Assembly (NCBI GenBank): GCA_012934845.2
Contig: WNNJ02001899.1
Coordinates: 58,451-122,450, forward strand
Origin: Pomphorhynchus laevis
Taxonomy: Eukaryota > Acanthocephala > Palaeacanthocephala > Echinorhynchida > Pomphorhynchidae
DNA length: 64,000 nt
Reading direction: 5' to 3'
Numbering within the stretch: position 1 is the first letter of the stretch; each line of letters begins with the position of its first letter. The translations under genes were made by a program, and so were the position numbers. This document shows positions 1-11,909 of the stretch, piece after piece. Below the pieces are notes generated by a model, which worked only from the letters and a program-made list of their open reading frames with translations, had not been told where the DNA came from and ran no database searches.

Positions 1-194
1 AGCGGTAATTAGATCAGTATTGGCAACAGCTACGCTCTCGAAACACACCGTCTTTAAAGTTAATCCATGAATGTGATCGTCAAGCGCGCCGAGCTTCAAC
101 AGTAATTATCAGGGGTCTTCCATTAGTTTCTAACGAAGATGCCAATATAAAAACATTGTTTGCTTTTATATAGATAAAACTTTAGTCAATATAG

Positions 195-1920
195 ATGAAA
201 ATTTTAAAATCTGTTCTACACGATTACCAGGGTCTTCAAACACTACGTAACGTAGGGATTTCTGAGTGGTTACTCACTTTTGATATTTTGCTTCTTCTGG
301 AGACATTTTGCTCTTCTATATCCCTGAAAGGATTTTACTTATTTGACATTCCAGCTACTTTTAGAAACAGAGGTCGTTCAACGGGTGGGTTGATTCTAGC
401 GGTTAACAAGTCTTTCGCAAATGTAAATGTCGCTATTCGGACAATGATATTCTTCTTGATACCCTTCACTTGTATATAGTGGGATGTTATTTTAACCCTT
501 CCTATCCAGCGACATACATAATTGATGAAATATATGCTCTCCCCACTACTATAAATTCACACCGTCCACTAATTATTGCAGGGGAATTTATGCAAAGTAC
601 CATTCATCAGGAACACCTAATCAACTTGTAAAGTACTTCGTTTCATTCAATTTAATTTTACATGTACCAGCAGAAGGTTGGTCATACGAAACTACAAACA
701 GCAGAAGTTGCAACGATTTTGTCTTTGCTAATGTCAGGTTTACATAATACATCTCTTGAGTTTTCCAACGAATGGGCGTTGAGGCGTAAGCATAAACTCG
801 TTATTACCTGCGTAATAGATGGAGTATTTTTAGAGAATTTTCAGAATCTGGACAGCTCGTCGCCTAGTAGAATTGTGCAGGAAGAGCGCTTGGATCTCGA
901 TAGCATTCAAAGTGCCCGAATGTTACAGGAGATCGGTGATTTCGATTTAAGTTTCGACGTTTTGCAGAATTCGCTCTGAAATGCATGCGTCTGCCCGGTT
1001 TCGAGTGCAAAAATTTTGCCAGTGATCAAACAATTATATTCGCTGAAGAATCTTCGTAAGATCTTACAAATTTTATATAGACATACTCGGTTTGAAACGT
1101 CAGTGAATGATACATATGTTCAATTACGCCGTCATTTCTGTGCATCGTGGAGGGACTAGAAAAATGATTGTGCGGTTAGAAGAGAAAATATCTAATTGAG
1201 CAAGGCGGAGAGTGCTCCATGGCTTTTGAGACCACGATCTTGCAAGCTCGCATCCAGAATTCCTGTTGGTGATAGGTGTATTTACTTTAATATATTTACA
1301 GATGACAACGTTCATTTTGCAGATTTGGAATGGACGGAGGAAGTTTGTGATAAATTTAACTCGGACCCTCTAAACCGTCCCTTTAGCGCACTCACTGTGT
1401 TGAGTGAGTGCTTCTGGATTCCGTCTAAAGCATTCAAGGCAAGACACACTTACTGTGTTAAGATCAAAAGTCGTGGAGGTGTTCGATATTAATTGCTCGC
1501 TGAATTCCGATTTCGTGGATTTCTCGGAAGCTTTTGATACAAAACCTTTTGAACAACCTAAATTCAATATTAAAGGTGGAATGTTACATTTGATGGAAAG
1601 GATTTTACAACAAAAATTATTAAGAATATTTGACGGTATAAATTACTCTGAAACATTCAAGGCTAATCGAGGCGTGCTTTAAGGTGATCCGCTCAGTCTG
1701 ATATTATTCTCTATATCTTATGGACCTTCCTAAGTTCCTACTCCGAGTCTCACCAAATATTACTGTCATGATGTTTAATTTACATCTCCAAGTATGAAAA
1801 ATTCGAAGACGAGTAATAAGTATGGCCCTAAGGCTGGAAAGTTTGGAGACTCCTGGTTTAGACATACGTTCTCTTATAAGCATTCAAGCACATCGTGATG
1901 TATTACGTTGTAATCCATAT
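195..1920 (+). mobile_element. Decayed LINE (non-LTR retrotransposon), endonuclease and RT remnants
   Basis: Fragments of a LINE polyprotein in changing frames. The stretch at about 290-430 reads like an APE-type endonuclease of the R1/Jockey group (an ETF-like start, then RNRGRSTGGLILAVNKSF). At about 1510-1720 the reverse transcriptase palm is recognisable: VDFSEAFD (motif A) and later RGVL, an in-frame TAA, then GDPLSLILF (the conserved QGDPLSP region). The part in between, about 560-1500, has only short open frames and I do not recognise a domain in it. The element is full of stops and frameshifts, so it is old. The clade is uncertain. Confidence 0.6.
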
Positions 1921-2464
1921 AGCACAAGCCAATCAAGAATATGATTGATTGCATGCTCATCATTATTTTGCTTCTTTTATGATTCGAACTAGCGTTATTT
2001 TATTAAAATATGCTTAACACAATCGACTATTCATCTAGTCACTCAATAATTTCCTGGTTATATAAAACTTGTTATTGTTCTACAAAAACATTTATACGGA
2101 TACTTTAACGGATGCTTCTATAGATTTGTAGTTTCACATAAAATCTGCTCAGTCAAACCGCCAGTCAAACGTGAGTTCAAATCATGAAATAAGCAAAATT
2201 ATTTATACGAGAAAATGCGGTACTCGACACACTAATAATAATGATTTTCTTAACAAAAATAATACATAGGTTAAATATTATTAAAACAAAAATAGAAAAT
2301 AAAAGCCGTCAGAAATCAGAAATCATCGTCTTCCGGAAAAACTTGTCCACTTCTTCCATCATCTTCATGGCCTCAGGTCCAGTGGGATATGAGCCCCACA
2401 GCCAATTAAACACGCCGGCCTTCGACTGGACCACGTGGGGTCTTTACCCCCCCCCCCGAAGAGT

Positions 2465-4177
2465 CTAATCGACGCGAACTATGCTGGGTAATCGAGATAC
2501 GAAAAGCTTGAGAAACCTTAGCCTTTGCTCTTGGGGACGTCCTCTACAGAAGAACACTAATCCCGAGATAGCCCAAGTGCCCCGGAGGCGCACCTGGGTT
2601 TTCCCTTTCAATGACAAATGCTGAGCATGTATCAGGGCCCACCTAGCTTTCTTCATGATACGTTTGAGTCTATCCAGGTCTGATTTCGCCGACCAGTTCA
2701 CCGTAACGGTGAACCCCAGGTATTTTACTCGACTTTTGAAGACAAGGAGTGGTTGATTAGTCAAAATGGAGGAGAGCGCAGAGAGTGCTAATCTCTTAAG
2801 TTTTTGTTTTGTTGCAGGGGCATCATGAAAGACAACCACCTGCGATTTAGCAGAGTTTAGAATAATATTGGACTTGGGTAACCGATCTTTTAATCTTAAA
2901 AAGAAACAGCTGATGTCCAAGACTATGTCTATGCACCTGTGTTCAGAGAACAAGGATGTGGTATCATCAGCGTATACCATTAGACGTTGTTCGCGTTTAA
3001 ATATTTTAAAGAGTTTAATGGAAGCAGTAAGGAACAAGATAGGAGAAAGAGGGGATCCTTGGGGCACACCCGTAATAGTCTAGAACTGACGCGCATTATG
3101 ATCGTCGTCATAATATAATCGATTGGTGTACAGCAATATTTCCACACTGTTAACAATTCTCGCAGGCAACCCGATGGACCTTAGAGAAGAGATAACAAAG
3201 GGAATGAAGATGCGGTCAAATGCAACGGAAAAATCAAGGAAAACAGCCACAGCAAGCTGATGACTGTTATCTTGACAAAACTGCTCCACTTCACCTATTG
3301 CTAAATGGACCGAGCGATCTTTTACGTACCCATGAAAACCTAATGGGATTAACTTTCGCCTACTTAGATGATCGCGGATTTTACGCGCAAGCGCTTTTTC
3401 GTAAATGGAGATGAGGGAGTTTTGAATCGAAATGATTCGCAGATCTTAAGGACATTAAATCGACTTCTTTTTAGGTAAAAAATAAACACGACAGCTGATG
3501 TTTATTTCAGCAATGTCGGACGGGGAGGCTAATAGCATTGTTATGGCGACCTTATTTCTCTGACTGTCTGTCAAAAGCTGACAAACACGAGTGAAGAGTA
3601 GAGCATGGGTTCTGGAGGTGCCCAGGAGTGCCCCAAGGAGTTAAGGATATATGTGACTAACAAATCCTTACTCCTGAAGTCACAAATGCGGGATTGGTTG
3701 GGGTGATAGTGTGGCTCCATAATTGTGTAGTGATAGTGACTCTTCCAAAACTTTATCAAGGCCTATTCTACCTATCCAGCCTAATGCTCTATCCTTCGAA
3801 TAGAAAAATGTCTCCTTGAATATCTTCCTGAAGAAAGAGTGAGAAGGGTTAAGGCGAGAAATGCTTGTCTTATCTCTGCTCAGCTGAAACCTATATCTAG
3901 TGCTCCAGTATTCATTCGAGAGCGCTTGTCTCGCGGACACAGAGAGATTAGGAAGGTGTAGCATTTTAGCTAGGACCTTGAGTTTTGTTGGAGTGGGATT
4001 GTATATACGACATTTATAGGTAGTCGATAGTATCGCGGTAGCTTGCGAAGAGAGGTAGGTATAAAATTTGGTCAAACTCTCATTCCCAATTCGGGGGAAG
4101 AGTTGGATAGCTGCCTGAAAGAAAGCCACACTGACGGGATCAAAGTGGAACGTTCTCCTCAGCAACGTAACTTCCAA
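2465..4177 (-). pseudogene. LINE ORF2 reverse transcriptase region, broken
   Basis: Three minus-strand open stretches (4177-3680, 3289-3080, 3067-2465) are consecutive parts of one RT. Motif A reads FLDFSVAFD, the palm entry reads PQGSPLSPILF, and the catalytic box is YADDT. Thumb sequence follows (VKYLGFTVTVNW, then RGTWAISGLVFF). The reading frame is lost between 3680 and 3289 and again near 3075. The RT copies LINE RNA into DNA at a nicked target. The intact YADDT shows that the decay is moderate. The matching copy at 52.9-53.9 kb shows the same blocks. Confidence 0.85.
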
Positions 4178-4269
4178 TAACTTCCAACGAATTAGGTCAT
4201 GAGAGGTGGTCTGTTTTTAACGCGACTGCTCAGTACAGATGGGTTTCAACAAACACATCTTATGAAGCA

Positions 4270-4560
4270 GTAATATGTCGAGGAGTGAATTAGTTGTTGA
4301 TCAATGAAAGGTGGGGGATGGTGGTTTGTGAATAAGATAGTCGTTCCTGGCTCTGCGGTTTGCTGAATTAATCCAACGACCAGTTCTGTCGTTGAAGTTA
4401 CCAAGTAACATGTCATAGCCACTACCTAATATACTGTCCAGAAGTTGACGGTTCTTGTGAATTTCTTCTGGCCGTATATAAATATTGGCTATACTGATGC
4501 AAATACCGTTCTTACGAAGTGATATAGCTAAACAAGATAGGGCTGGACAAGAATAGTTAA
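4270..4560 (-). pseudogene. LINE APE-type endonuclease remnant
   Basis: Read on the minus strand, this stretch gives ISIANIYIRPEEIHKNRQ, then MLLGNFNDRTGRWIN and later TTNSLLDILLLH. These match the NIYxPP, GDFNA and S-IDI blocks of the apurinic-like endonuclease that nicks the LINE target. The stretch sits between ORF1 and RT, as expected for Jockey/I-group elements. One stop is visible between the middle and last blocks. Confidence 0.7.
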
Positions 4561-4860
4561 GAAGGAGGGAAGATCTTAAGGAGCATTTAACTAAGGTTAA
4601 AAGACCTTGAGATCAAGAGGAGTGAGGATGGGTTATATACGGTAGTGAAGTGGGTGTATATATGCTGAAGGATAAATCGAGTAATGTCCTGAGGAATACG
4701 GATAGACCGCGTCTCCTGAAGGACTATAACATCTACATCTCTACCAGATAAAAGGCTAAGGGCAGAAGCACCTCCCGAATTCCACTAAAGGATATTAAGT
4801 GAAAAAGGCTCTTGATTACTTTGGATTGTGTTAGTTTAGCTGGAAGGGGATTGCCACACC

Positions 4861-5480
4861 CTAGACAGAGCTAGGGGTGGAAGGATTGCCCCCTCCACCA
4901 CTAGCGCCACCCAGAGTGGGAACTTGGCCCCGGGCATTCTCATCATTTCTCTTTGAGGCGCTTATATTCCAGCCCTTCAGCATTTTACCGATTTTTATGA
5001 GGGCAACGGCATGGGCCGAAGCCGCTCGTTTCTTGGATTCATGAAGAGCCGGAACATAAGCTGCCGGAGGGGAGTACATGACTGACAGTTGGTAGGCGAT
5101 CAGTTTCTCCATATCCTTTAGTGTAGACTGTTTTTGTGCATGCAGCAAACGTAAAATGTCGTTATATGACATTCTTGTGGCCGCCTTCGCCGCACTGGAT
5201 GTAGGCACTCTTGTAGGCGTGCAGTGTCTGCTACAGTAATCCTTGAATGATTTTCATTTCCTTGCCCAGGCTGGATGTGCAAGAACATTTGGGAGGAGAG
5301 TTATACTTGCGCCGTCCTGTTGGCAGTCAGCTCTACCACAAAACCCACAATTTATGACAGACAAACAGCTTGACACCCAATGTCACCATCTATGACATTT
5401 GTTGCAATGGGGGTATGTCTTGTCGTCCATACTCATGATCTTGAGCGATAAATTATGTCCCATGAATGGATTGAAAGCTG
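4861..5480 (-). pseudogene. LINE ORF1 C-terminal half with zinc knuckles, broken
   Basis: The open stretch 5208-4861 (115 codons) is the C-terminal end of ORF1. Just upstream on the minus strand, about 5480-5220, is a Cys/His-rich segment in another frame (YPHCNKCH..., then INCGFCGRADC) that resembles the gag-like zinc knuckles of Jockey and I elements. A related knuckle (YPHCNQFHGCGHW) is found in the opposite-facing ORF1 at 56158-56604. ORF1 proteins bind the element RNA. One stop lies inside the first knuckle. Confidence 0.65.
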
Positions 5481-5786
5481 AGTTGTCCAGAGTTGAAGCG
5501 GTGTCGAGAGATGCCGAGACGAATGCGATGGGAGAGGAGTACTGTTTATCCCGATTTTATGTTCGAATATTGTAAACTTTGATTCATGTGAAAAGTGTAG
5601 CAAGCATGCTAGTTATAAGTGTCTCCATGTCTATTTTAGTAGATCTTTTGTAGGAATCCAGAAAGTGTATAATACCCTTGTCCGACATACGGTTCACCGG
5701 AATGGCTGCTGTGGCAACCAACAGTCTGTTAGGAGTAACAAGGTGAGACATGATTATTCCTGTATTTTTTGAAAAAGGGACACTTT

Positions 5787-5821
5787 CTAGACCAGGCAGG
5801 GTGGTCCCCTGCCTGGTCTAG
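5787..5821. repeat. Perfect 14-bp inverted repeat (hairpin)
   Basis: CTAGACCAGGCAGG at 5787-5800 is followed after a 7-base loop by its exact complement at 5808-5821. It sits at the junction between the 5' end of the LINE and the first copy of the AT-rich dispersed repeat. Function unknown. Confidence 0.8.
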
Positions 5822-8440
5822 GTCGAAACCTGATAACATAGCCTTAATGACCTTTATTGGTCAATTCATAAAAATTGATTTCTTTTTTAATTTTCAATTT
5901 TTTATTTTAACTTGATATAAATAAAAATTGGATAAAATTATATATAATTATTTATTATTTATAAATATTTTATACTTTGTATTAGAATAAGATACTTGAT
6001 AAAAAAATTTAATAAAAGGAAATACGTCATTAGCACGTGTTTGGCCGCGCTGCTGTGTTGGGTCGAGGAATAGGGGCCGAAACCTGATAGCATAGCAGTT
6101 CCTCCCGTTGACCTCTAATCATTATTCTTATACATTGTTATTTATTAGTCAATTAATAACAATTTTTTATTTTAAATTTCAATTTTTTATTTTAACTTGA
6201 TATAAATATAAATTTTATAGGTCGAGGAATAGGGGCCGAAATCTGATAGCATAGCAGTTTCATTATTTTTATCTTTATTTTTATTTATATATAGTATAAA
6301 ATACGTAGACTCAGTTATCTGATCTGATTTGTTCTACGAACAAGTTATTATTGACCTGCTGACTATGTTTCCCCGGTAATACTGAAATATCTTAGAAATA
6401 CTGAAACTATGTATTCTTGATGCGACATTATTTTTCTGCAAATTTTCATGCAAGTTTAATTTATGTCTTTTCTTTAAATTTTTTAATATGATAAAGACAA
6501 CAAAATTTATTTGAACTACTAAGAAAATTGAGAGTTTTTGATAAATTCAATTTACTATTTTTTCATTAATTACTCAGAATTCAATTATTGAATATAACTT
6601 TACTACCTGGTAAAGTAATAATTTGGAAATATTTAAACTCCTTTAAAGATATTAAATTCACAATATATTAAATAAAATCAAAAAGTTTTTAAAATGTTTT
6701 TAATTTCTTATAATAGAGAAGTGTACATAACAAAATATTATTAGAATATTAAATTTACAATATGTAAATCAACAAAATATTATTAAAAATTTATGTAAAC
6801 TATTAAGCGAAAATGTTTTTTGGATAATAATCAATATGCTTTGTATTAGAGCATATTGATCAAATTTCATTAGAGGAAATACGTCATTAGCATGTATTTA
6901 GCCCAGCTGTTATGTTGGGACAAGAAATAGGAACCAAAACCTGATAGCATATCAGTTCCTCCTGATGACCTCTAATCCTTATTCTGATACAACGTCATAA
7001 AAATTGACTTTTTTAAATTATAAATATTAATTATATAAAATCTCACATAATTATTTATTATCTATTATTATTTACTATTATTTTTTATTTCTATAGTATA
7101 AAATACTTAGATTCAGTTAATATGATTAACTGAATTAATAGTCAGCTAATATGATTAATTTATTATCACACAGGCAAGTATAGAGATGGAATTATCAGCC
7201 TTTGCCAAGTTCTACATTTACTCATACAATTTAGAATATATAATAAATATATAAAAATACAATACAAGTATATAAAATATATTTTTATAAAATTATAAAA
7301 TATATAAACCAATTTCGTAAAATATAAAAAATATTATAAAATATAAATTTAAACTCTCCAGCTTAAAATTTTATGGATAATAAATAATATACTTAAATTC
7401 TTATCGTATGTTATTTATTATTCAATTCATAAAAATTTACTTTTATTTCAATTTTAAATTTTAACTTGATATTAATATAAATCGTATAAAATATTATATA
7501 ATTATTTATTATTGGTAATTACATATTCCTATTTTTGATTTATATATAGCATGGAATATTCTACTCAGTTAGCTGATCTGATTTGTGATATATAGGCTAA
7601 TGTTACAATCCATATCATTGAAAATTAATATTTATTTCTATGTTGGGTAGAGGAGATAGGAGCCGAAACCTGATAACATAGCAGTTCCTCCTGATGACCT
7701 CTAATTCTTATTCTGATACAACGTCTGTTATTTATTAGTCAATTCATAAAAATGACGTTTATTTTAAATTTCAATTTTTTATTTTAACTTGATTTAAATT
7801 ATAGAAAATCTAAAAACAATTATTTATTTTATTATTTAATTATTAAATTTTGATTTAGCATTATTATGTTTTGTTTATTTTATAATTATATTAAAGACGT
7901 AGATTATATCATTATATTAAGTTATGTTTTGTTTTTTATGCCATTTTGTAGTCAATTCATAAAATTTAAATTTGAACTTTAAATAAATACAAATTGTATA
8001 AAATCTTATATAATTATTTATTACTTATTTTTCTTATAAATAATATTTTTCTTTCAAATACGTAGACTCAGTTATCTGATCTTATCTGTTCTACTAACAG
8101 GTTATTAACAACAAGATATGGGGACTTTGTTTTCCCATCAATATAACCATAAATAATAAAACTATGCATTCTGGATACGACATTATTTTTCTGCTAATTT
8201 TCAAGCAAGTTTAATTATTTTTTTGTAATTTTACAATATACAAAACAACAAAATATTATAAAAAAATATTTAAACTATTAAGCGAAAAAGAAATTATGGA
8301 TAAATAATAAACAATATGCTTTGTATTGGAATAAGATACACTAAATAATCAAATTTGATCAGAGAAAGCACGTCATTAGCATGTATTTGAGCCCGCTGTT
8401 ATGTTGGGTCGAGGACTCATTGTCTGTTAGTTATTAGTTA
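5822..8440 (+). repeat. Cluster of an AT-rich dispersed repeat (at least four partial copies)
   Basis: No gene is seen here. The stretch is built of repeated pieces of one family. Each copy has a GC-richer core of about 110 bases (ACGTCATTAGCATGT..., then TTGGGTCGAGGAATAGG, GCCGAAACCTGATAGC, CAGTTCCTCCTGATGAC, CTCTAATTCTTATTCTG). The core is followed by AT-rich sequence ending in ACGTAGACTCAGTTAGCTGA. Cores are seen near 6040-6125, 6221-6262, 6890-7000, 7640-7735 and 8370-8420. Further copies lie on the minus strand at 10.8 and 29.5-30.7 kb. The family has no coding capacity. See the findings for the hammerhead-like content of the core. Confidence 0.75.
7641..7735 (+). repeat. Core of the AT-rich dispersed repeat, well-preserved copy
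   Basis: This copy carries GGGTA-GAGGAG, GCC-GAAACC and TTCCTC-CTGATGA-CCTC in that order. The segment GAGGAG can pair with TTCCTC (with one G-U pair). Upstream AGGAGATAGGAG can pair with downstream CCTCTAATTCTT. TAGCA.AGCAG-type sequence in the loop resembles a pol III A box in sister copies, but no B box is seen. It is non-coding. Confidence 0.6.
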
Positions 8441-8778
8441 TTCATAGAAATTTCAATCTGAAAATTTAATCTGAAAACTGAATAGTTTAATATATTATTT
8501 AATAATAATATATATTATATATTATATATTATATAATATTTAATAATATTTATTTATTTATTATATTTATATTTATTTTTAATAATATATTTTAAGCTTA
8601 ACATTTTCAATTTAGATAATTTTTATATAAAAAAATATAAATTTAAAATTTATTTTAAAAAACGTCAATTTTAATGAATTAAATACATTGTCCAATTTCT
8701 TGTAATTTTTATAATTGCTTTCAACGCACGTTCATACCTTTTTGATTTCAGTAATAAATTCAATCTGTTAAGATTGAA

Positions 8779-8784
8779 TTTATT
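8779..8784 (-). promoter_or_regulatory. Candidate polyadenylation signal of the G-alpha gene
   Basis: AATAAA on the minus strand (TTTATT on plus), about 80 bases past the stop codon at 8863. The position suits the G-alpha transcript, but such hexamers are common in this AT-rich DNA. Confidence 0.45.
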
Positions 8785-8862
8785 ATATCCAATTAATTAG
8801 TTATCCAATTAAAATATAGGTAATTGTTACATTTTATACATGGATGTGTATTTACTTTACAT

Positions 8863-9806
8863 CTAGTACAATCCACAGTCTCTCATATTTATTGTAATTA
8901 TGACATCTGTAACTGCGTCGAATACAAATTGAACATTCCTTGTATCTGTGGCACATGTATGATGACAGTATATTTCTCTTTCAGTTATTGAAGTATTCAG
9001 AAATTGAGTTTGAATAAAATCAGCTGCATTTTGATAATTGTTTTTACCGGTGTATTCCGGAAAACATATTTGTAATGGTACATGCGTAATTTTATCGGCA
9101 AACAAGTCTTTCTTATTCAGAAACAGGATCATATTTGTTTGAGCAAACCATTTGTTATTGCAAATTGAATCAAAGAGACGAAGTGACTCGTGCATTCGGT
9201 TCGTGGTTTCGTCTTCGTATAGCATCTGATCGTATTCGGATAGAGCCGAACAGAATATCACTGCAGTTACGCCTTCAAAGCAGTGAATCCATTTTTTACG
9301 TTCAGACCTTTGCCCACCGACATCAAACAATCTGAAATTCAAATTGCGAAAAGTAAAATTAACTTCAACAATGCCAGTCGTTTTAACTCGAGTTCTTAGA
9401 ATATCCTGCTCATTCGGTAAATAATTAGTGGCACATATTCTATTCAAATTTTCAAGAAAATATTGCGCTGAATCGTTTAGTTGATATTCATTACTTCTTT
9501 GCAAACAGTTTCTAACTCCGTCATCTTGCCAAATTCTAAGCATAGCCGCAGCTGTATCGTCATTAAATGGTTGCGAATCCTTCATTTCAGAAATTATAGC
9601 CGTGAGTTTTGCGCTGTCTTCAGTAGAGCCAGGATACGTGAACTTGATCCCTAATTTAGACATGGCTCTTGTTATCGCAACTAGAGATTGAATTGTATTC
9701 GAAAACACAACAGATCGATAGTGATAGAAATCTTCTTGGCTATATCCATGCTGATGAATAATACGTATCTGTTTGACTAGTGTACTCTTGCCACTTTCTC
9801 CAGCTC
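8863..9806 (-). CDS. Heterotrimeric G-protein alpha subunit, Gi/o class, large 3' exon
   Basis: This exon encodes about 313 residues, from the P-loop to the C-terminus. The minus-strand acceptor TTTTCAG lies just before 9806, and the exon opens in the middle of a Gly codon: GAGESGKST (P-loop), [12 protein letters not shown]. Next come the helical domain, RTRVKTTG (switch I, with the catalytic Arg), [17 protein letters not shown] (switch II, with the catalytic Gln), NKKD (guanine specificity) and TCATDT. The protein ends in DCGLY; the Cys four from the end is the pertussis-toxin site of Gi/o proteins. It switches between GDP and GTP and couples membrane receptors to effectors. Everything after the P-loop is one exon. 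The helical domain is divergent, so it may be a lineage-specific paralogue. The upstream exon(s) encoding the N-terminus were not found and should lie above 9806 or outside the window. All catalytic residues are present, so it looks functional. Confidence 0.93.
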
Positions 9807-10261
9807 CTGAAAATATATGTCAAAGAAATTAATCAAGCCGTTTGAAAAGTTTCATATATTGTACGCTTTAATAATAGGTATGCCAATCACTATACAGCGA
9901 ATTATTTAATTTTTAATTTATAAGGCTATAATTCAAAAATTAAAATATATTTTTATAAAAATATACGTTTTGGTGATAACCAAAAATTTTATGATTTTCA
10001 ATTGATATAAATTTGATTTTTTATACTTTATGTACATAAAATTAGCACACAAGTCCAATCTTCTTTATAAAGAGTCAAATATCTCTTACTGGCATATCAC
10101 TGGCAATATAAATTGCAGCTAACAAAGGAATCTATGTAAATATAAAGTTAATATTCGCAGTAAAGATTGTAATGCCATTATAATGCCTAGTTTTTAACTC
10201 AATCAGAATGGTTAAATGATTCGACGTATCATTTGGTCGGCTATATATAAATTAAATATTT
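9807..10261 (-). other. Intron of the G-alpha gene (start of)
   Basis: AT-rich sequence upstream of the G-alpha exon on the minus strand. The acceptor consensus is clear at 9807-9813. No exon or other gene is seen. The matching donor was not identified. Confidence 0.55.
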
Positions 10262-10585
10262 ATAGAATAGAATAGAATATATTTAGAGTGGCCGTTATGG
10301 TAAAATAGAACCATTTACAGGCCCACTATAAAAATTAAAAAAGACAAGTTTACGTCCGATGAGTGTTTGAACTTGCATGTAGAGTTATTGAATTGATTGC
10401 GGCAGAAAGTGTTATTTTAGTTCGTTTGCAAGAAGTATGGCGATCAAGGAAGTTTTGAAGTGTTTAAGCGACGTCAATGATTTTGTGTCTCGAGGAAGTT
10501 TGTTCCAAAGGCGTGGTGCAGCGATGGTGAACGCACGATATCCGTGATTACCGTTGTGACGGGGGACGAAAAGCGAGTATTTATA
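10262..10585 (-). mobile_element. CR1/L2-like LINE, 3' terminal fragment
   Basis: On the minus strand the stretch 10580-10420 reads YSLFVPRHNGNHGYRAFTIA, then APRLWNKLPRDTKSLTSLKH and FKTSL. This is the conserved end of CR1/L2/Jockey-type ORF2 proteins (YG-RAF--AAPRLWN-LP----SL--FK). The element ends in a short repeat tail of TATTCTATTC units at about 10262-10280, typical of the 3' ends of this group. It is a short 5'-truncated copy, probably lying in the G-alpha intron. Confidence 0.75.
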
Positions 10586-10785
10586 ATTAATATTTAAATC
10601 TTAAAATGTTATATAATTTAGATATATATAAAGTCAAATAAAAAGCGTTTTTAAGTAAACTGATAACTTAAAAACTCATAATTTAAATAACCTCATAACT
10701 TAAATTTTTTGAACTAATCAGTTCTTTGAACCAATGTTCTTAATTCTAATACAATTTATTAGAATTAAGATTAAAGCTCATTTGG

Positions 10786-10925
10786 AGGAACTGCTATGCT
10801 ATCATGTTTTTGTCCCTATTCCTCGACCCAACATATCAGCGGGGCCAAACACGTGCTACTATCGGGGTTAAACATGTGTTTATGACGTATTTCCTCTAAT
10901 AAAATTTAATTATCTGGTGTATACT
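10786..10925 (-). repeat. AT-rich dispersed repeat, core copy
   Basis: Minus-strand copy of the family clustered at 5.8-8.5 kb. It shares GGAACTGCTATGCTATCA, TATTCCTCGACCCAACAT and GGGGCCAAACACGTGCTA, followed by TGACGTATTTCCTCTAAT. The CTGATGA motif is not preserved here. Confidence 0.7.
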
Positions 10926-11527
10926 CAAATAAATTTTATTATCTGATTTGTAACTGTTTTTAATTTAATCTATTAAAAATCTTTAAAATTTAATATTTAC
11001 TAAATGATTAATAAATAATATACGATGTATCAGTATTAATATATATATATATTAATATAATATATATTATATAATATAAGTATATTATGGTATCAGTATG
11101 TTATTATGGTATATTATGTACAATGTAAGTTAGAGAAGTGTTAGTTATTAATATTAAAGGAATAATTACTGTTTGAAGTGTAATGTTTTAATATGATTAT
11201 CTTATGTAATAAATATAGAAAACCTTAGAATTCAGAGCAATGAATGTCTCTTTATAATTTTAATGAATTCTATTGTAATTGCGTAATTTATTGGCAAATT
11301 TATTAAACCCATTTTGTCTGTTAAGAATGAGGTATTAGTTAGTTTTACAAACTTCCCACTATTTTATGTTTCCAACATGTTACCCAACATGATAAATACT
11401 CGTCCTTATTAATTACAACAAATTTATTACATTTATTTAGAATCGGGTTTAGAATTCTCAGCAATATTTAAGAATTTAAAATTATGATTAAATTAAATTA
11501 GCTCAAAATTATAACATAAAGAATTTT

Positions 11528-11908
11528 TAATGTAAGTGGTGACGCTTTTTATTATACAATAACTTATATTTACCAACACTAACAGGAAAAAACCTGCAAT
11601 GCTTTTTTAAAAGCTTCTTCGGGAAGCTTATCTTGGGATGTGCCTTATCACATACGCCTTGCCCCAATGCAGCGTTTCGAACTTAGCATACTCATCGCTA
11701 AGGGTGGTATCATTAGGGTGGCCCTGTAGCTACACAACTTCGACTTATTCTACCTTTTTGTAAACTTCCGAAAGGAATTTGCTAATCACACGCTCATCCA
11801 CCAGTTGTCCAGCCTTACATCTGAGACACGAAACCTTCATGTTAGTGTTGGATACTAAATTCAATACTAAATTCTTTCTGATTGATAAAAAGCGTCACCA
11901 CTTGCATT
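11528..11908. mobile_element. Inverted-repeat element, possible MITE
   Basis: AATGTAAGTGGTGACGCTTT at the left end and its complement at the right end (11884-11908) form arms of about 24 bp with one mismatch, about 330 bases apart. Related sequence (GTGTCACCACTTGTGG) occurs at about 26817. Inside is GC-richer non-coding DNA with a small hairpin (AAGCTTC-TTCG-GGAAGCTT, about 11612-11632). The arms suggest a non-autonomous DNA transposon. No transposase and no clear target-site duplication are seen. Confidence 0.4.
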
Positions 11909-11909
11909 G

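Larger units (their letters stand above)
2300..5780 (-). mobile_element. Jockey/I-like LINE, copy A (ORF1 + endonuclease + RT), decayed
   Basis: A nearly full-length LINE read on the minus strand. From its 5' side (high coordinates) it has ORF1 with Cys-rich zinc knuckles (about 5480-4861), an APE endonuclease (about 4560-4270), a linker (4177-3680) and RT (about 3415-2465). Its 3' untranslated end lies at about 2460-2300. A second copy of the same family lies at 52.7-55.7 kb and aligns over the RT (shared FCQDNSHQLAV, YADDT, KYLGFTVTVN-type blocks) and over the 3' end (GGCCTCAGGTC). Several frameshifts and stops interrupt both reading frames, so the copy is dead. Confidence 0.85.
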
